Assembly (NCBI RefSeq): GCF_963082655.1
Contig: NC_081553.1
Span: 47,783,541 to 47,847,540, forward strand
DNA length: 64,000 bases
Reading direction: 5' to 3'
Source: Stomoxys calcitrans
Taxonomy: Eukaryota > Arthropoda > Insecta > Diptera > Muscidae
The position numbers and the translations under genes were made by a program. Under the pieces are notes generated by a model. The model was not told the origin of the DNA. It was given only the letters and a program-made list of their open reading frames with translations, and did not search any database. Of the stretch, positions 1 through 12,459 are shown one piece after another (the first letter of the stretch is position 1; each line of letters opens with the position of its first letter).

Positions 1-775
1 ATGGGCCTAAGAACCTAAATCGTCCGATCGATCTATATGGCAGCTATATCCAAATCTGGACCGATCTGAGCCAAATTAACGAAGGATGTCGATGGGCCTT
101 GCACAATTCACTGTCCCGAATTTCATCAAAATCGGATAATAAATGTGGCTTTTGTGGGCCTAAGACCCTAAACCGGAGGATCGGTCTATATGGCAGCTAT
201 ATCCAAATCTGAACCGATCTGGGCCAATTTAACGAAGGATGTCGATGGGCCTTACACAATTCACTGTCCCGAATTTCAGCGAAATCGGATAATAAATGTG
301 GCTTTTATGGGCCTTAGACCCTAAATCGGAGGATCGGTCTATATGGCAGCTATATCCAAATCTGGACCGATCTGAGCCAAATTAACGAAGGATGTCGAAG
401 GGCCTAACACAACTCACTGTCTTAAATTTCAACAAAAACGGATAATAAATGTGGCTTTTATGGGCCTAAGACCCTAAATCGGCGGATCGGTCTATGTGGG
501 GGCTATATCAAGATATAGTCCGATATAGTTCATCTTCGAACTGAACCTGCTTATGGACAAAAAAAGAATCTGTGCAAAATTTCAACTCAATATCTCTATT
601 TTTTAAGACTGTAGCGTGATTTCAACTGACAGACGGACGGACATGTCTAGATCGTCTTAGATTTTTACCCTGATCCAGAACATATATACTTTATAGGGTC
701 GGAAATGGATATTTCGATGTGTTGCAAACGGAATGACAAAATGAATATACCCCCATCCTTTGGTGGTGGGTATAA
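1..775 (-). mobile_element. INE-1/DINE-1-like element, left part cut by window
   Basis: The element reads on the minus strand. Its head lies at about 745-775 (plus-strand form of the motif: CCATCCTTTGGTGGTGGGTA), followed leftward by a GTCCGTC-type tract near 630-645 and then tandem units of about 153 bp running off the window edge. The unit carries a plus-strand phrase TATGGCAGCTATATCCAAAT that recurs across the window. Resemblance of the head (CCATAAAGTATATATATTC-type phrase, GTCCGTC tract) to Drosophila INE-1 is from memory. No coding function is evident. Confidence 0.8.
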
Positions 776-779
776 AAAG

Positions 780-1245
780 GAACGGAAAGACGTGAGTGTG
801 AGCGAATTGAGATGTACAGCAGTCAGAATGAAGTCCGGAAATTTTACCAAAATATTAAACATCAAACCGATGGCTTTGGTGCAGGCACATCCTTCTGCAG
901 AGGCAAAAAAGGAAATCTGGTGGCTGACACAGATGAAAAGCTGAGGATATGGAAAGAACATTTTACCCAACTACTATTGTCCGACTTTGGCGGCGAAAAG
1001 GATACCGCTGAACCAAGTAGCAGCGACCCAACTAAAGAACAACAAGGCAGCAGGAGCCGAAGGGTTACCTCCTGAACTATTTAAGACAAGAGGCAACACG
1101 CTAATAAGGCGTATGCATCAGCTTATCTGCGCAATCTGGCTAGAAGAACGCATACACGATGATTGTATGGTACCTCATCATACTATATTCCGTACACAAG
1201 AAAGGAGAGAATTGTGTCAGGGCCCGTTTCGCAGGTCCAATTAGC
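780..1245 (+). pseudogene. Non-LTR retrotransposon fragment (reverse transcriptase N-terminal part)
   Basis: Two overlapping frames read like the region at and before the start of a LINE reverse transcriptase. Frame one (about 812-1010) contains NEVRKFYQNI and an acidic GNLVADTDEKL stretch followed by WKEHF. Frame two (about 1020-1170) continues with LKNNKAAGAEGLPPELFK and MHQLICAIWLEERI, typical of RT block 0/1. A third shift near 1170 restores VHKKGE. At least two frameshifts and the absence of the catalytic YADD region show a dead, truncated copy. It abuts the DINE head at 775, so one may have inserted next to the other. The exact clade (RTE-like or other) is uncertain. Confidence 0.75.
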
Positions 1246-2263
1246 CAACTATGACAATATAGGGCACACATTTAAGGTAATATACAGTGAATGAAGGTGC
1301 TGCCAAGCGGACAGGATGCTGCTCGTATGATATAAAGTTGATCGAGGAAGGATCTTTGGGACCTGTTATGTATCGGATATGCGATATGCGAATTACGATA
1401 AACAATTAAAGTAATGCGAATCTGAGTAGGATCCTCTGGGCACCAGCTTTATAATATTAAAAGAAATATTTGTTTTAAAAAATCTAATAGTTTGGCACAA
1501 TAACGTTAGATGTTTGTGGGTGCTGCAATATTCGAGTGGTGTAAGTTCCCGAAGATTTTAATACAAGATTTTGAACCGGGTTGGTTCATTAGAGATGTTA
1601 TTTAAAAATTTTTCAATATTCAATAGTTTTCAAATTGCTGTTTTCAATTCTGAGGTTCAACTATTTTATCTCCTTTGTATGTCTTTGACCATGAAAGTTT
1701 CCCCCATTCTTGCAAGTTTCCTCCAACTTCTCGATTTCTTTGCCCATGCTGTTGCCTCATTAGAAACGGCCAATCAATGATCCGGTTCTTTACAGCACTC
1801 GTAAGCTACACTGCAGTGAGGTTGGTTTTAATTGCTTTTGCAACTTTTTTTTTTCTCTAAACAACACAACTCACATTCAGGCTAGATTTGTTGCAATAGC
1901 TTCGTTTTGTTGAAAAATTGCTGTGTGTGTGTGTGTGAGTGTGAGTGTGCGAAAAGTTGAAGTGACTAAGGAATGGCATGTTTCAGCAGTTGTAGCATTT
2001 AATGACTATGTTGCCAAAGGGACTCTTTTCAAAGATTTGACAACACAAAATGACTGAATGTCCACATTGTTCAGTGTCCAAGGCATTATTGGTTTAACTG
2101 AGCTGGCTGCCCAGATGAAATTAGACGCTGCATAAGAAGAGCAACATGCATCTGAATGAAAGATGATTTGAGTAAATGGCAGTTGGTTGATAGGTCTTTG
2201 TTTACGAACGGCTATGAAGATTTAATTGTATTTCTGGCGTATATTCTGGAGTGAATGCAAATA
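1246..2263. other. Unclassified AT-rich DNA, no gene seen
   Basis: No open frame with recognisable protein features is present. Short frames at 1571-1860 are low-complexity and lack conserved motifs. A GT-rich microsatellite lies at 1921-1949. This may be older, decayed intergenic DNA. Confidence 0.5.
1921..1949. repeat. GT microsatellite
   Basis: An uninterrupted GTGTGT run passes into GTGAGTGTGAGTGTGC. It is a simple sequence repeat in otherwise unclassified DNA. Confidence 0.9.
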
Positions 2264-2499
2264 TTGGTTGCCCAAAAACTAATTGCGGATTTTTTAAAAG
2301 AAAGTAAATGCATTTTTAATAAAACTTAGAATGAACTTTAATCAAGTATACTTTTTTTACACTTTTTTTCTAAAGCAAGCTAAAAGTAAAAGCTGATAAC
2401 TGACAGAAGAAAGAATGCAATTACAGAGTCACAAGCTGTGAAAAAATTTTTCAACGCCGACTATATGAAAAATCCGCAATTACTTTTTGGGCAACCCAA
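2264..2499 (-). mobile_element. Mariner-type MITE, copy 1
   Basis: The terminal inverted repeats are TTGGTTGCCCAAAAACTAAT at the left (one G lost) and the reverse complement at the right ending GGGCAACCCAA, with TA at both edges. Internal sequence matches the other five copies and includes CAGCTTGTGACTCTGTAATT in reverse orientation. About 236 bp, non-coding. The TIR resembles cecropia/mellifera mariner ends (family knowledge). Confidence 0.9.
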
Positions 2500-5040
2500 T
2501 ATATATATTTCGGATCGTCGTAAAATTCTAAGATGATTTAAGGATGTCCGTGTGTCTGTCCGTCTATACGTCTGTCCGTCCGTCTTTTGTAATCTCTCTC
2601 GGGCCTTCAAAAATTGAGATATTGAGCTGAAATTTGGTGCAGATACGTCTTTTTGATGCACGCTGGTTAAGTTCTTGAATGGGCAAAATCGGACCATATT
2701 TGGATATAGCTGCTATATAGACCGATTTTCCGATAAAGGGTCTAATGCCCATAAAAACTTTATTTTTCATCTGATTTTGCTGAAATTCGAAACAGTGAGT
2801 ACTGTAAGGCTTCCCGACAACTGACCTAAACATGTTTCAGATCGGACTATTGGGTTGCCCAAAAAGTAATTGCGGATTTTTCATATAGTCGGCGTTGACA
2901 ATTTTTTTCACAGCTTGTGACTCTGTAATTGCATTCTTTCTTCTGTCAGTTATCAGCTGTTACTTTTAGCTTGCTTTAAAAAAAAAGTGTAAAAAAAAGT
3001 ATATTTGATTCAAGTTCATTCTAAGTTTTATTAAAAATGCATTTACTTTCTTTTAAAAAATCCGCAATTACTTTTTGGGCAACCCAATATATTTAGATAT
3101 AGCTGCCATATAGACCGATCTGCCGATAGAGGGTCTGAAGACCATTACAGCTTTATTTATTACCCGATATCGATGAAATTTGCAACAGTTGGTTATTTTA
3201 AGCCACCCGATATCTGACGTAAATATGGATTAGGTCGGACTATATTTAGATATAGCTGCCATATAGACCGATCTCCCGATAAAGGGTCTGAAGCTCATAT
3301 AAGCTTTATTTATTACACGATTTCGCTGAAATTTGGAATAGTAAGTTATTTTAAGCCTCCCGAAATCTGACCTAAATATGGTTCAGATCGGACTTTATTT
3401 AGATATAGCTGCCATATAGACCGATCTGCCGATAAAGGGTCTGAAGACCATAAAAGCTTTATTTATTACCCGATTTCTCTGAAATTTAAAACAGTGGGTT
3501 ATTTAAAGCCTTCCGACATATGGCCTTAATAAGGATAAGATCGGTCCATATTTAGATATAGCTGCCATATAGACCGATCTCCCGGTAAAGGGTCTGAAGG
3601 CCATATAAGCTTTCATTTTTATCCGATTTCGCTGTAATTTAAAACAATAAGTTTTTTTAAGCGTGCCAACATCTGACTTAAATATGGTTCAGATCGGACT
3701 TAATTTATAAATAGCTGCCATATAGACCGATCTCTCGATAAAGGGTCTGAAGACCATAAAAGCTTTATTTATTACCCGATTTCTCTGAAATTTAAAACAG
3801 TGGGTTATTTAAAGCCTTCCGACATCTGACCCAACTATGGATCAGATCGGACTATATTTAGATATAGCTGCCCTATAGACCGATCTCGCGATAAAGGGTC
3901 TGAAGGCAATTAAACCTTTAATTTTTATCCGATTTCGCTGAAATTTAAAACAATGGGTTATTTTAAGCCTCCCAACATCTGACCTAAATATGGTTTAGAT
4001 CGGACTTTATTTAGATATAGCTGCCATATAGACCGATCTGCCGATAAAGGGTCTGAAGGCCATAAAAACTTTATTTACTACCCGATTTCTCTGAAATTTA
4101 AAACAGTGGGTCATTTTAAGCCTTCCGACATATGGCCTTAATAAGGATAAGATCGGTCCATATTTAGATATAGCTGTCATATAGACCGATCTCGCGATAA
4201 AGGGTCTGAAGGCCATATAAGCTTTATTTATTACCCGATTTCGCTGAAATTTGAAACAGTCGATTATTTTAAGCCTCCCGACATCTGACCTAAATATGGT
4301 TTAGATCGGACTTTATGCAGATATAGCTGTCAGATAGACCGATCTCCCGATAAAGGGTCTGAAGCTCCTAAAAGCTTTATTTATTACTCGATTTCGCTGA
4401 AATTTAAAACAGTGGGTTATTTTAAGCCTCCCAACATCTGACCCAAATATATTTCAGATCGATCTATATTTAGATATAGCTGCCATATATACCGATCTTT
4501 CGATCAAGTGTCTGAAGGCCATAAAAGCTTTAATTTTTATCCGATTTCGTTGAAATTTAAAACAATTGGTTATTTCAAGCCCCCCAACATCCGACCTAAA
4601 TATGGTTCAGATCGGACTATATTAAGATATAGCTGTCATATAGACCGATCTGCCGATAAGGGGACTGAAGCCCAGAAAAATTTTATTTTTTAACCTATTT
4701 CGCTGAAATTTGAAACAGTGAGTAGGTTAAGACCTCCCAACATCCGACCTAAATATGGTTCTGATCGGACTATATTTAGATATAGCTGCCATATAAACCG
4801 ATCTGCCGATAAGGGTACTGAAGCCCATTAAAGCTTTATTTATAACCCGATTTCGCTGAAATTTGAAACAGTGAGTTTTTCTGAGCTTCACGATATCCGA
4901 CCGAACCACTCAATGTCCGTGCCCAATTTGGGTGCATAAGTTATCAAATTTTTACCGGATTGTGACGAAAGGCGATTTACGTATATACCCAAAAGGGTGG
5001 TTATCCAAAGTTCGGCCCGGCCAAACTTAATACCTTTTTA
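2500..5040 (+). mobile_element. INE-1/DINE-1-like element with about 14 tandem 153-bp units
   Basis: A truncated head (2500-2600, with GTCTGTCCGTC tract) is followed by an array. The anchor GCTGCCATATAGACCGATCT occurs at 3102, 3255 and 3408, giving a period of exactly 153 bp. The variant anchor at 2709 falls into phase once the MITE at 2850-3087 and its TA duplication are removed. The tail at 4980-5040 holds a hairpin of the form AAGTTCGGCCCGGCCAAACTT followed by AATACCTTTTTAG. There are no genes. Short frames in the array reflect the repeat unit. Confidence 0.85.
2850..3087 (+). mobile_element. Mariner-type MITE, copy 2
   Basis: 238 bp with TIRs beginning TTGGGTTGCCCAAAAAGTAA and ending in the reverse complement. 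Flanks read GGACTA before and TATATTTAG after, so the empty site GGACTATATTTAG has a single TA that was duplicated. It interrupts a 153-bp repeat unit. Confidence 0.95.
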
Positions 5041-6617
5041 GTTTTTTCGCTTGTCCCGTATACGAATATTTCTTAACGCTTTTGACAGAAAACAATGTCT
5101 CAGACTTTAACCTTTTGAATGATTCATACAAAACATTGCGTTTTGCTCATTCACACTCAAAGAGAAAACATAAAAAACCATCAGCACAAATTGTTCATTT
5201 AATCGACCACAGATAACAGGCCACATCCATGGAGTATTGGATGTTCATATCTTATCATAGCTAGCACAGGGCCCAAAGGGAGAGGACAAGAGAAGTTAAT
5301 TTACCATGGCATAACAGAAACAAAATAAAAAAACCATTTTGTGTGTGTTAATTAAAAGTCTCTTTGAACACTTTATTGTGTTAAAAAGTTAACATAAATT
5401 GAGTAGGAGTACATTAGTGTGGGGGGGAGGGGTGGGGTTTGAGTCTATGAAATACAAACAAAAGTAAGTAAGGCTAAAATAACTGAAAACAAAAATTAAA
5501 AGTTTTTATCAAATACAAAGCCAATACTATTAAAAACTTAAAAACAGAGTACATATAAACAAAAACCAAAATCATACAATAGATATGAATAAACAATACT
5601 TTATTATCTACGAGTACTTGTAAAAAAAAGTGTATAAATGTATAAGTGTGTGAGTGTGTTTGTGTTTGAGCTACTTCAAGCATTATTGAGAGTGTGCAAA
5701 TGCTATGCATGTGTGTATGTGGGTGAGTGTGTGATATGCTATCCGTTCACAGTTTTTTGTTTGTTTTTTTGCCTGTGGGTGTTTGTGTGTGTGTGTCCGC
5801 ATGTGAATGTTTTAATTAAAATGTACAATTATTTCGAGTTTATTAAGACTAAAAATGGCAGAGAGTATATAAAACCGTTTGTTCAAAAATTGCAATTCTC
5901 ACAAAAACAAAAAACCGAAAAAGCAGTTGAAAAATAATTTCCCAGTTTGAGTTTTTTTTTTCGCCGCATCGCCTCGCCTGCTCTCGGATTTATTTTTTAA
6001 TTTAAAAATGTAGTTTTATATTTAAAAGCTTCTCAATTTGGCATAACGTACGTTTGAATTGTTGCATGTAGTTGCATTGGCTTGTCAGCTCTTACAATGG
6101 CCAAAAAACCGCCCCCCCCCCCCAAAAAAAAAAAAACGAGAGAAATGAAGTTCTACTGAATTTAATAGATACAAAGTATGTCAATTGCATCAAATGCTTT
6201 TAGCTTTTTATCCCCCACATATTTACACATGCAGGGGAGATTTATTTTTTGTGTTTCTATTTTATTTTTAAAAATCAAATATCACTTTCGGCCATTTGAA
6301 GTGCTTCAAATGTTCAAAAAAAAAAGTTTGCAGTAAACGGAAAAACTGAAATGGAATAAATGCATTTGGGGGCGAAGGGGGATAGGAAAATGGTCAGAAA
6401 AACTGCTATAGAGTTTGTCTGCTTTCAATAAAAAATTGATTGGATTGAATTGATAAAACTGAGGGGGGGTGTCGGTGTCAGAGAAATGCTACATTTAAAA
6501 GCATACAAAGGCTTGTATAGAGGTTCAAATTATTCTCAAATGAAGCAGCATTTGTTTGCGGAGTATTTCATGGGGGGTTGCTCTTCCGATACCTTCAAAA
6601 TTGCCAGATTTCTATAA
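5041..6617. other. Unclassified AT-rich DNA with simple repeats
   Basis: No recognisable gene is seen. The stretch contains GT-rich tracts (5640-5810) and a homopolymeric C-run followed by an A-run at about 6109-6136. Frames here (5474-5710, 5638-5937) are low complexity without conserved motifs. Confidence 0.5.
6109..6136. repeat. Poly-C/poly-A homopolymer junction
   Basis: A run of Cs is followed directly by a run of As. The length may be unreliable in an assembly. Confidence 0.85.
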
Positions 6618-9245
6618 AACAAGTAAAAAGGCATTAAGTTCGGCCTGACTGAACTTTGGATAACCACCACCTCGGGTACATATGTAAACTACCTTTCGTC
6701 TTAAGCCGGTGAAAAATGTATAATACATGCCCCCATAGCAGCTATATCGAAATATGGTCCGATTTGGACCAAATTCGGCACCGACATTGAGTGGTCTAAT
6801 AAGAACAAGTCATTGTTCCATTTTGTAGAACAAAAAAATTGGTCTTTTTGGTAGCTATATCCAAATATAGACCAATCTGAACCATGTACGACACAAATGT
6901 CGAAAAGACTAACATAAGTCACTGTGTCAAATTTCAGCGAAATAGGATTATAAATGCGCCTTTTAAGGGGCCAAGACTTTAAATCAAGAAATTGGTCTAA
7001 ATGGCAGCTATATACCAATTCTGAACGAACCGCGCCAAATTGAAGAGGGATATCGAAGGGCCTAACATAACTCACTTTCCAAATTTTGGCAAAATCAGAC
7101 AATAAATGCGCCTTTTATGGGCCCAAGACCTTAAATCGATAGATCGGTCTATAAGGCAGCTATGTCCAAATCTGAACTGATCTGAGCCAAACTGAAGAGG
7201 GATGTCCAAAGGCCTAAAATAAGTCACTATGTCAAATTTAGGCGAAATCGGACAATAAATGCGCCTTTTATGGACCAAAAACTTTAAACTGAGAGATCGG
7301 TCTATATAGCAGCTATATTCAAATCTGAATCGATCTGAGCCAAATTGAAGAAAGATGTCGAGGGGCCTAACACAACTCACTATCCCAAATTTCGGCTAAA
7401 TCGGACAATTGATGCGCCTTCAATGGGCCCAAATCTTAAATCGAGAGATCGGTCTATATCCAAATCTGAACCGATCTGAGCCAAATTGAAGAAGGATGTC
7501 GAGGGGCCTAACGCAACTCACTGTCCCAAATTTCGGCTAAATCAGACAATAAATGCTCCATTTATGGGCACAAGACCTTAAATCGAGAGATCGGTCTATA
7601 AGGCAGCTATATCCAAATCTGGACCGATCTAGACCGAATTGAGGAAGAGTATCGAAGGCCCTATGATAACTCTATGTCCCAAATTTTGGCGAAATCAAAC
7701 AATAAATGAGTCTTTTATGGGCCCAAGACCTCAAATCGAGAGATCGGTCTATATCCAAATCTGAACCGATCTGAGCCAAATTGAAGAAGGATGTCGAGGG
7801 GCCTAACGCAACTCACTGTCCCAAATTTCGGCTAAATCAGACAATAAATGCTCCATTTATGGGCCCAAGACCTTAAATCGAGAGATCGGTCTATATCCAA
7901 ATCTGAACCGATCTGAGCCAAATTGAAGAAGGATGTCGAGGGGCCTAACGCAACTCACTGTCCCAAATTTCGGCTAAATCAGACAATAAATGCTCCATTT
8001 ATGGGCCCAAGACCTTAAATCGAGAGATCGGTCTATAAGGCAGCTATATCCAAATCTGGACCGATCTAGACCGAATTGAGGAAGAGTATCGAAGGCCCTA
8101 TGATAACTCTATGTCCCAAATTTTGGCGAAATCAAACAATAAATGAGTCTTTTATGGGCCCAAGACCTCAAATCGAGATATCGGTCTATATGGCAGCTAT
8201 ATCCAAATCTGAATCGATTTGAGCCAAATTAAAGAGGGATGTCAAAGGGTCTTACACAACTCACTGTCCCAAATTTCGGCAAAATCGGACAATAAATGAG
8301 CCGTTTTTTGTCCCAAGACCTCAAATCGAGAAATCGGTCTATATGGCAGCTATATCCAAATTTGAACCGATCTTGGGCAAATTGCACAAAGTTTTCGAAG
8401 AGCCTAACACAACTCACTGTCCCAAAGTTCGGCGAAATCGGACAATAAATGCGCCTTTAATGGCCCGAAGACCTTAAATCGAGAGATCGGTCTATATGGC
8501 AGCTATATCCAAATCTAAACCGATCTGTGCCATATTGCAGAAGTATGTTGAGGGGCTTAACACAACTCACTGTCCCAAAATTCGGCGACATCAGACAATA
8601 AATGCCCCTTTTAAGGGCCAAAAACCTGAAATCGAGAGATCTGTCTATATAGCAGCTATATCCGAATCTGGACCGATCTACCCCAAATTAAAGAATTATG
8701 CCGAAAGGCCCTACACAACTCACTGTCCTAAATGTCAGCGAAGTTGGACTATAAATGCGTATTTTATGGGTCTAAAACCTTTAATCGAGAGATCGGTCTA
8801 TATGACAGCTATATCCAAATCTGAACCGATCTGTACCATATTGCAGAAGTATATTGAGGGGCTTAGCACAACTCACTGTCCCAAATTTGATCAAAATCGG
8901 ATAATTAATGCGCCTTTTATGGGCTCAAAACTTTAAATCTACTGATCGGTGTATATGGCAGCTATATCCAAATCTCAACCGATCTGAGTCAAATTGAAGA
9001 AAGAAAATGACGGTCCTAACACAACTCACTGTCCCAAATTTCAGCAAAGTCGGATAATAAATGTGTCTTTTATGGTCATAAGACGTTAAATCGGCGGATC
9101 AGTCTATATGGGGGCTATATCAAGATATAGTCCAATATAGCCTATCTTCGAATCTAACCTTTCTGTTCAAAGCTTCAACTCAATATCTCTATTTTTAAAG
9201 ACTGTAGCGTGCTTTCAATAGACAGACGGACGGTTATGCATAGAT
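6618..9245 (-). mobile_element. INE-1/DINE-1-like element, about 15 units
   Basis: Minus orientation. The tail is at 6618-6670 (AACAAGTAAAAAGGCATTAAG in complement form). A unique pre-tail block of about 200 bp at 6700-6900 also occurs at 50210-50404 and 59940-60130. Units of about 153 bp run from 6900 to 9150, and the GACAGACGGACGG tract near 9217 marks the start of the head, which is then cut off. Within 7448-8178 some units are a 142-bp deletion variant. Confidence 0.85.
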
Positions 9246-9252
9246 TGTCTTT

Positions 9253-10155
9253 TTATACCCACCACCATAGGATGGGGGTATACTAATCTACCACCATCAT
9301 TTATTTCTCCAAATTTCAGATCTCAAAAGGGTACAAAATGGTACCAATTTTGGTACCAAAATGTTAGAATTGTGAAAATCTCATTTAATCGGGCATCATA
9401 TATTTCTAAGTTTTACCTGCATCATAATTTCAGTCTTCTTGCTCCATTTGGTACAGAAAGTACCAAATTGTACCGATATTGGTACCCCATATGTACGAAT
9501 TGTAAAAAGGTCATAGTCACCCATCATAATTTTTGTAGTACCTGCATGCCACAAATTTAAGACGTCTAGCTTAATCTGTAAAGAAAGTACTAAATGGTAC
9601 CAATTTTGGTACCAAAATGTACGAATTTTAAATAGATCATGTAATCACCCATTGTACATTTCATAGTTGTACCTACATGCTATATTTCAGACCTCTAGCT
9701 TCATCTGTAATGAAAGTAGTAAATAGTACCAATTGCGGTACTAAATGTACGTTTCCTCCCGTTACCAGTTCATCATTTTTCAATTTTCTTTTTAGCCTTC
9801 GACTTTTGCACCAGATGTCTTTTAAGTCAAATTTCTTTAACTCTATCCATCCAAAGTTCACCCATTTTGTACCTTTTCGGTACTTCTTTTGGTACCTAAT
9901 TGTAAAAATTTCCAAAAATTCTTATAGTCACCCAATTATGGTTGCCAAAGTGTACCCTAGTTCTAAAATTCAGAGCTCTAGCCCAAATTACAAAGAAAGT
10001 ACCAAATAGTACCAATTACGGTACTAAACGTACTATTTCACCCGGTACGATTTTCCAATTTTTTTCACCATACCATATTTTTTCGAGACGCTCTTTAATA
10101 CCTAAACGTACGAATTCTTTTAGTACCTAAACGTACGAATATCACCAAATCTAGC
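9253..10155 (+). mobile_element. DINE-type head joined to KpnI-rich tandem repeats
   Basis: A TTATACCCACCACCATAGG head at 9253-9290 leads not into the usual 153-bp array but into degenerate units of about 128 bp containing GGTACCAATTTTGGTACC. GTACC anchors lie at 9341, 9470, 9597, 9726 and 10009. Short frames here (9372-10009) are not convincing genes. The repeat may be an independent family that the head landed in. Confidence 0.65.
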
Positions 10156-10380
10156 TTAATGCGGTGCCTAAAACTCAAGACCAACATTCATGCAAAATTT
10201 CATGATTCTAGCTTTAGCCGTTTGGGCTGGGCGATGATCAGTCAGTCGGACAGTCAGTCAGCAATTAGCAATCAGTCAGGCCCAATAAAGTCTAGCATTT
10301 TGAAGGTGGCTTACAAGATATTCAGGGCAACGGGTCTCGTTCAGATCCACATTGGTTATCTCCATTCAAAATCATATTTC
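10156..10380. repeat. GTCA-rich end of the KpnI-type repeat plus a 191-bp-family fragment
   Basis: CAGTCAGTCGGACAGTCAGT and related GTCA iterations lie at 10237-10282. They are followed by a copy of the phrase GGTGGCTTACAAGATATTCA and GTTCAGATCCAC, which also makes up the 191-bp tandem units at 18170-18760. Confidence 0.6.
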
Positions 10381-11635
10381 AAAACTACCACTTGGGGTAG
10401 CACATTTTTAAAGATCCGCAGGTTCTCCTGCGTCTATCTCAATTTGAGGATAAAAATTTTACTCTATTACCAAAGACCTTTTACTGCTGTCCTATTCTAT
10501 CCTGATCGGCCTTCATATATTATTTGTAGTTCCCTTTTTTGGGTAGGTTAGGGAGAGCGGGATTGCCCTCTGACACATTCTTACATTTGAGTAAAATATA
10601 TTCTTGGTCGTCCTACATGACAGTTTGGTGTTGTTTTTATTGGGAGGAGAGGGTCGCTCCTCCCGACGCTAAGACTCAAAAGGCAATTTATTTGAGTCTT
10701 ATATTGTCGTTACATGTCCTGTTGAATGCCAGAACGGCTAGTCGTGACCCAGATACTTGAATCCTTATATGAACATTAGATTCGAACTCTACTGCCATAG
10801 ACCTTTCTTTTAATTCACATATTATCTCGCTCAAAGTATACGTCCTTTTGAAAGGTATTTAGTGGGTGGGCCGGTTCCAGACTCTATCCCAAATATGTAT
10901 ACCAGACTCGTAGTCATCTCCCAAATACCTTTCATTTGATATCCATTTTGTGACGTTGGATATTCATGCCCGTTTAAGGGGTTTTGGTGTTTGGGAGGCC
11001 CTTGCACTCAATTTCCAAACACCTTTCGTTTGATATCCATATTGTCCCAATTGGTAAATAAGCCTTGCTGGAGGGTTTTTGGGGGTGGGGAGGCGCTTTA
11101 GATACCAAGTTATAAATTTTTATATCAGATTTGTATTCTACCTTTAAATACCTTTCATTTGATACCCATATTGCCCAAAGCGGTGAAAGAGTCCTGTTGG
11201 AGGGTTTTTTGGGGGTGGGGATCCCCCCCAACACTTTGGGCGAAATTTGTATACCAAGTTCGCACTCTTCTCTTAAATACCTTTCATTTGATACCCATAT
11301 TGCCTGATCGGTAAACATGTCCGTCCGGGTGGGTTTTGGGATGGGGCGTCCCCCCTGGTTATTCGACCCACAAATTGTATACCGATTTCCTGTTTTTGCG
11401 GTACCATTAAGTGGCATACAAAATTTGGTTTAAGTGGGTGCAAGCTCTCCGAGATGGGGCGTTTTTGAAAATTGGCATATGGGGGAGGGTCCGCCCCCCT
11501 TCGGATATCATAAAATGTAGTACCCTATTTTCATCTCTCTGCCATCTGTGAAAATTTTTCATAAAAATCATTTTAGCCGCTTTTGAGTCTATACGGAACG
11601 AACAAACAAACAAAGCGCAACAATCTCATTTTGGT
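10380..11635 (-). mobile_element. Non-autonomous Helitron, 5' end at right
   Basis: Internal units carry the recurrent phrase CCTTTCATTTGATACCCATA. The right end holds the family's 5' signature in minus orientation (GAGTCTATACGGAACGAACA near 11587-11606). The left part (10380-10860) is degenerate and its 3' terminus is not identifiable. No coding capacity is seen. The frames at 10974-11613 are repeat shadows. Confidence 0.7.
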
Positions 11636-12459
11636 AAAATAGATAGCCTCCATTTAGAGCGATCCCCGAATTTGACTTCTTGAGTCCCTTAAAGCCTTAA
11701 TTTTCACCTGATTTGTAAGACCTAATCAGTTTAGCCGAACTTATCGCTGTATTTGCATTCTCCCTTAGAATTTTCTTTTAAAATTGAATTGAATGTCTGC
11801 ATAAATTTTCATTCATATCGCAATGGGCATAAATCCAAAAAAATCCTCTTTGATTTAAGAACTCTCGAAGCGTTTTTTTTATCATTGGCAGTTATTACTT
11901 GACCTGTTTCATATTTCCCAATTAAAATGAAAATTGTATTTGCCTCGCTGTAAATGATTAATATTTTGGCGAAACGAAAAAAAAACAACAAACGACTATG
12001 AAATCTCAGTAAATAATAAATCTCTCTATTGTGGAGTTTTTCATATTTTCTGTTTTGGTCTACCAAATTCTTGCATTCCTTTCAGTTCCAACTGCAATTT
12101 AATACTTTTTTCCCACATACATACATATATGGCTCTGCTACTTTAATTTCTTTGTTTTGCTTTGCAGCAGACGAGAAGGCGGGCAATGGTGATGATGATT
12201 GAGATGATGATGATGATGATGATACACCAAATGTTTTATCTCTTTGGCTTATGCCATTACAAGTGATGAGCAGCATACTTATTAGTGTGTGTGTATGTGT
12301 GAGAGAGAAAGAGAGTAAGTGGGTGAGAATATATGCTAGTGTTTGAGTTATTTTTTTTTTTGTTTGTTTGTTTGTTTTAGTTTATGGCCAAGCATATTGC
12401 ATGAGGCATAGTTGTTGTCTTTGTTGTTTTTGTTGTTCTTGCTGCCTTTGCCATGCGTT
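11636..12459. other. Intergenic DNA downstream of the first chitin-binding gene
   Basis: This is largely single-copy in appearance and A+T-rich, with a GAT microsatellite (12186-12222) and GT/GA simple repeats (12285-12316). I did not find a clear AATAAA signal on the minus strand close to the stop at 12460, so the 3' end of that gene is undefined. Confidence 0.5.
12186..12222. repeat. GAT microsatellite
   Basis: GATGATGAT runs are interrupted once by TGA. Confidence 0.85.
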
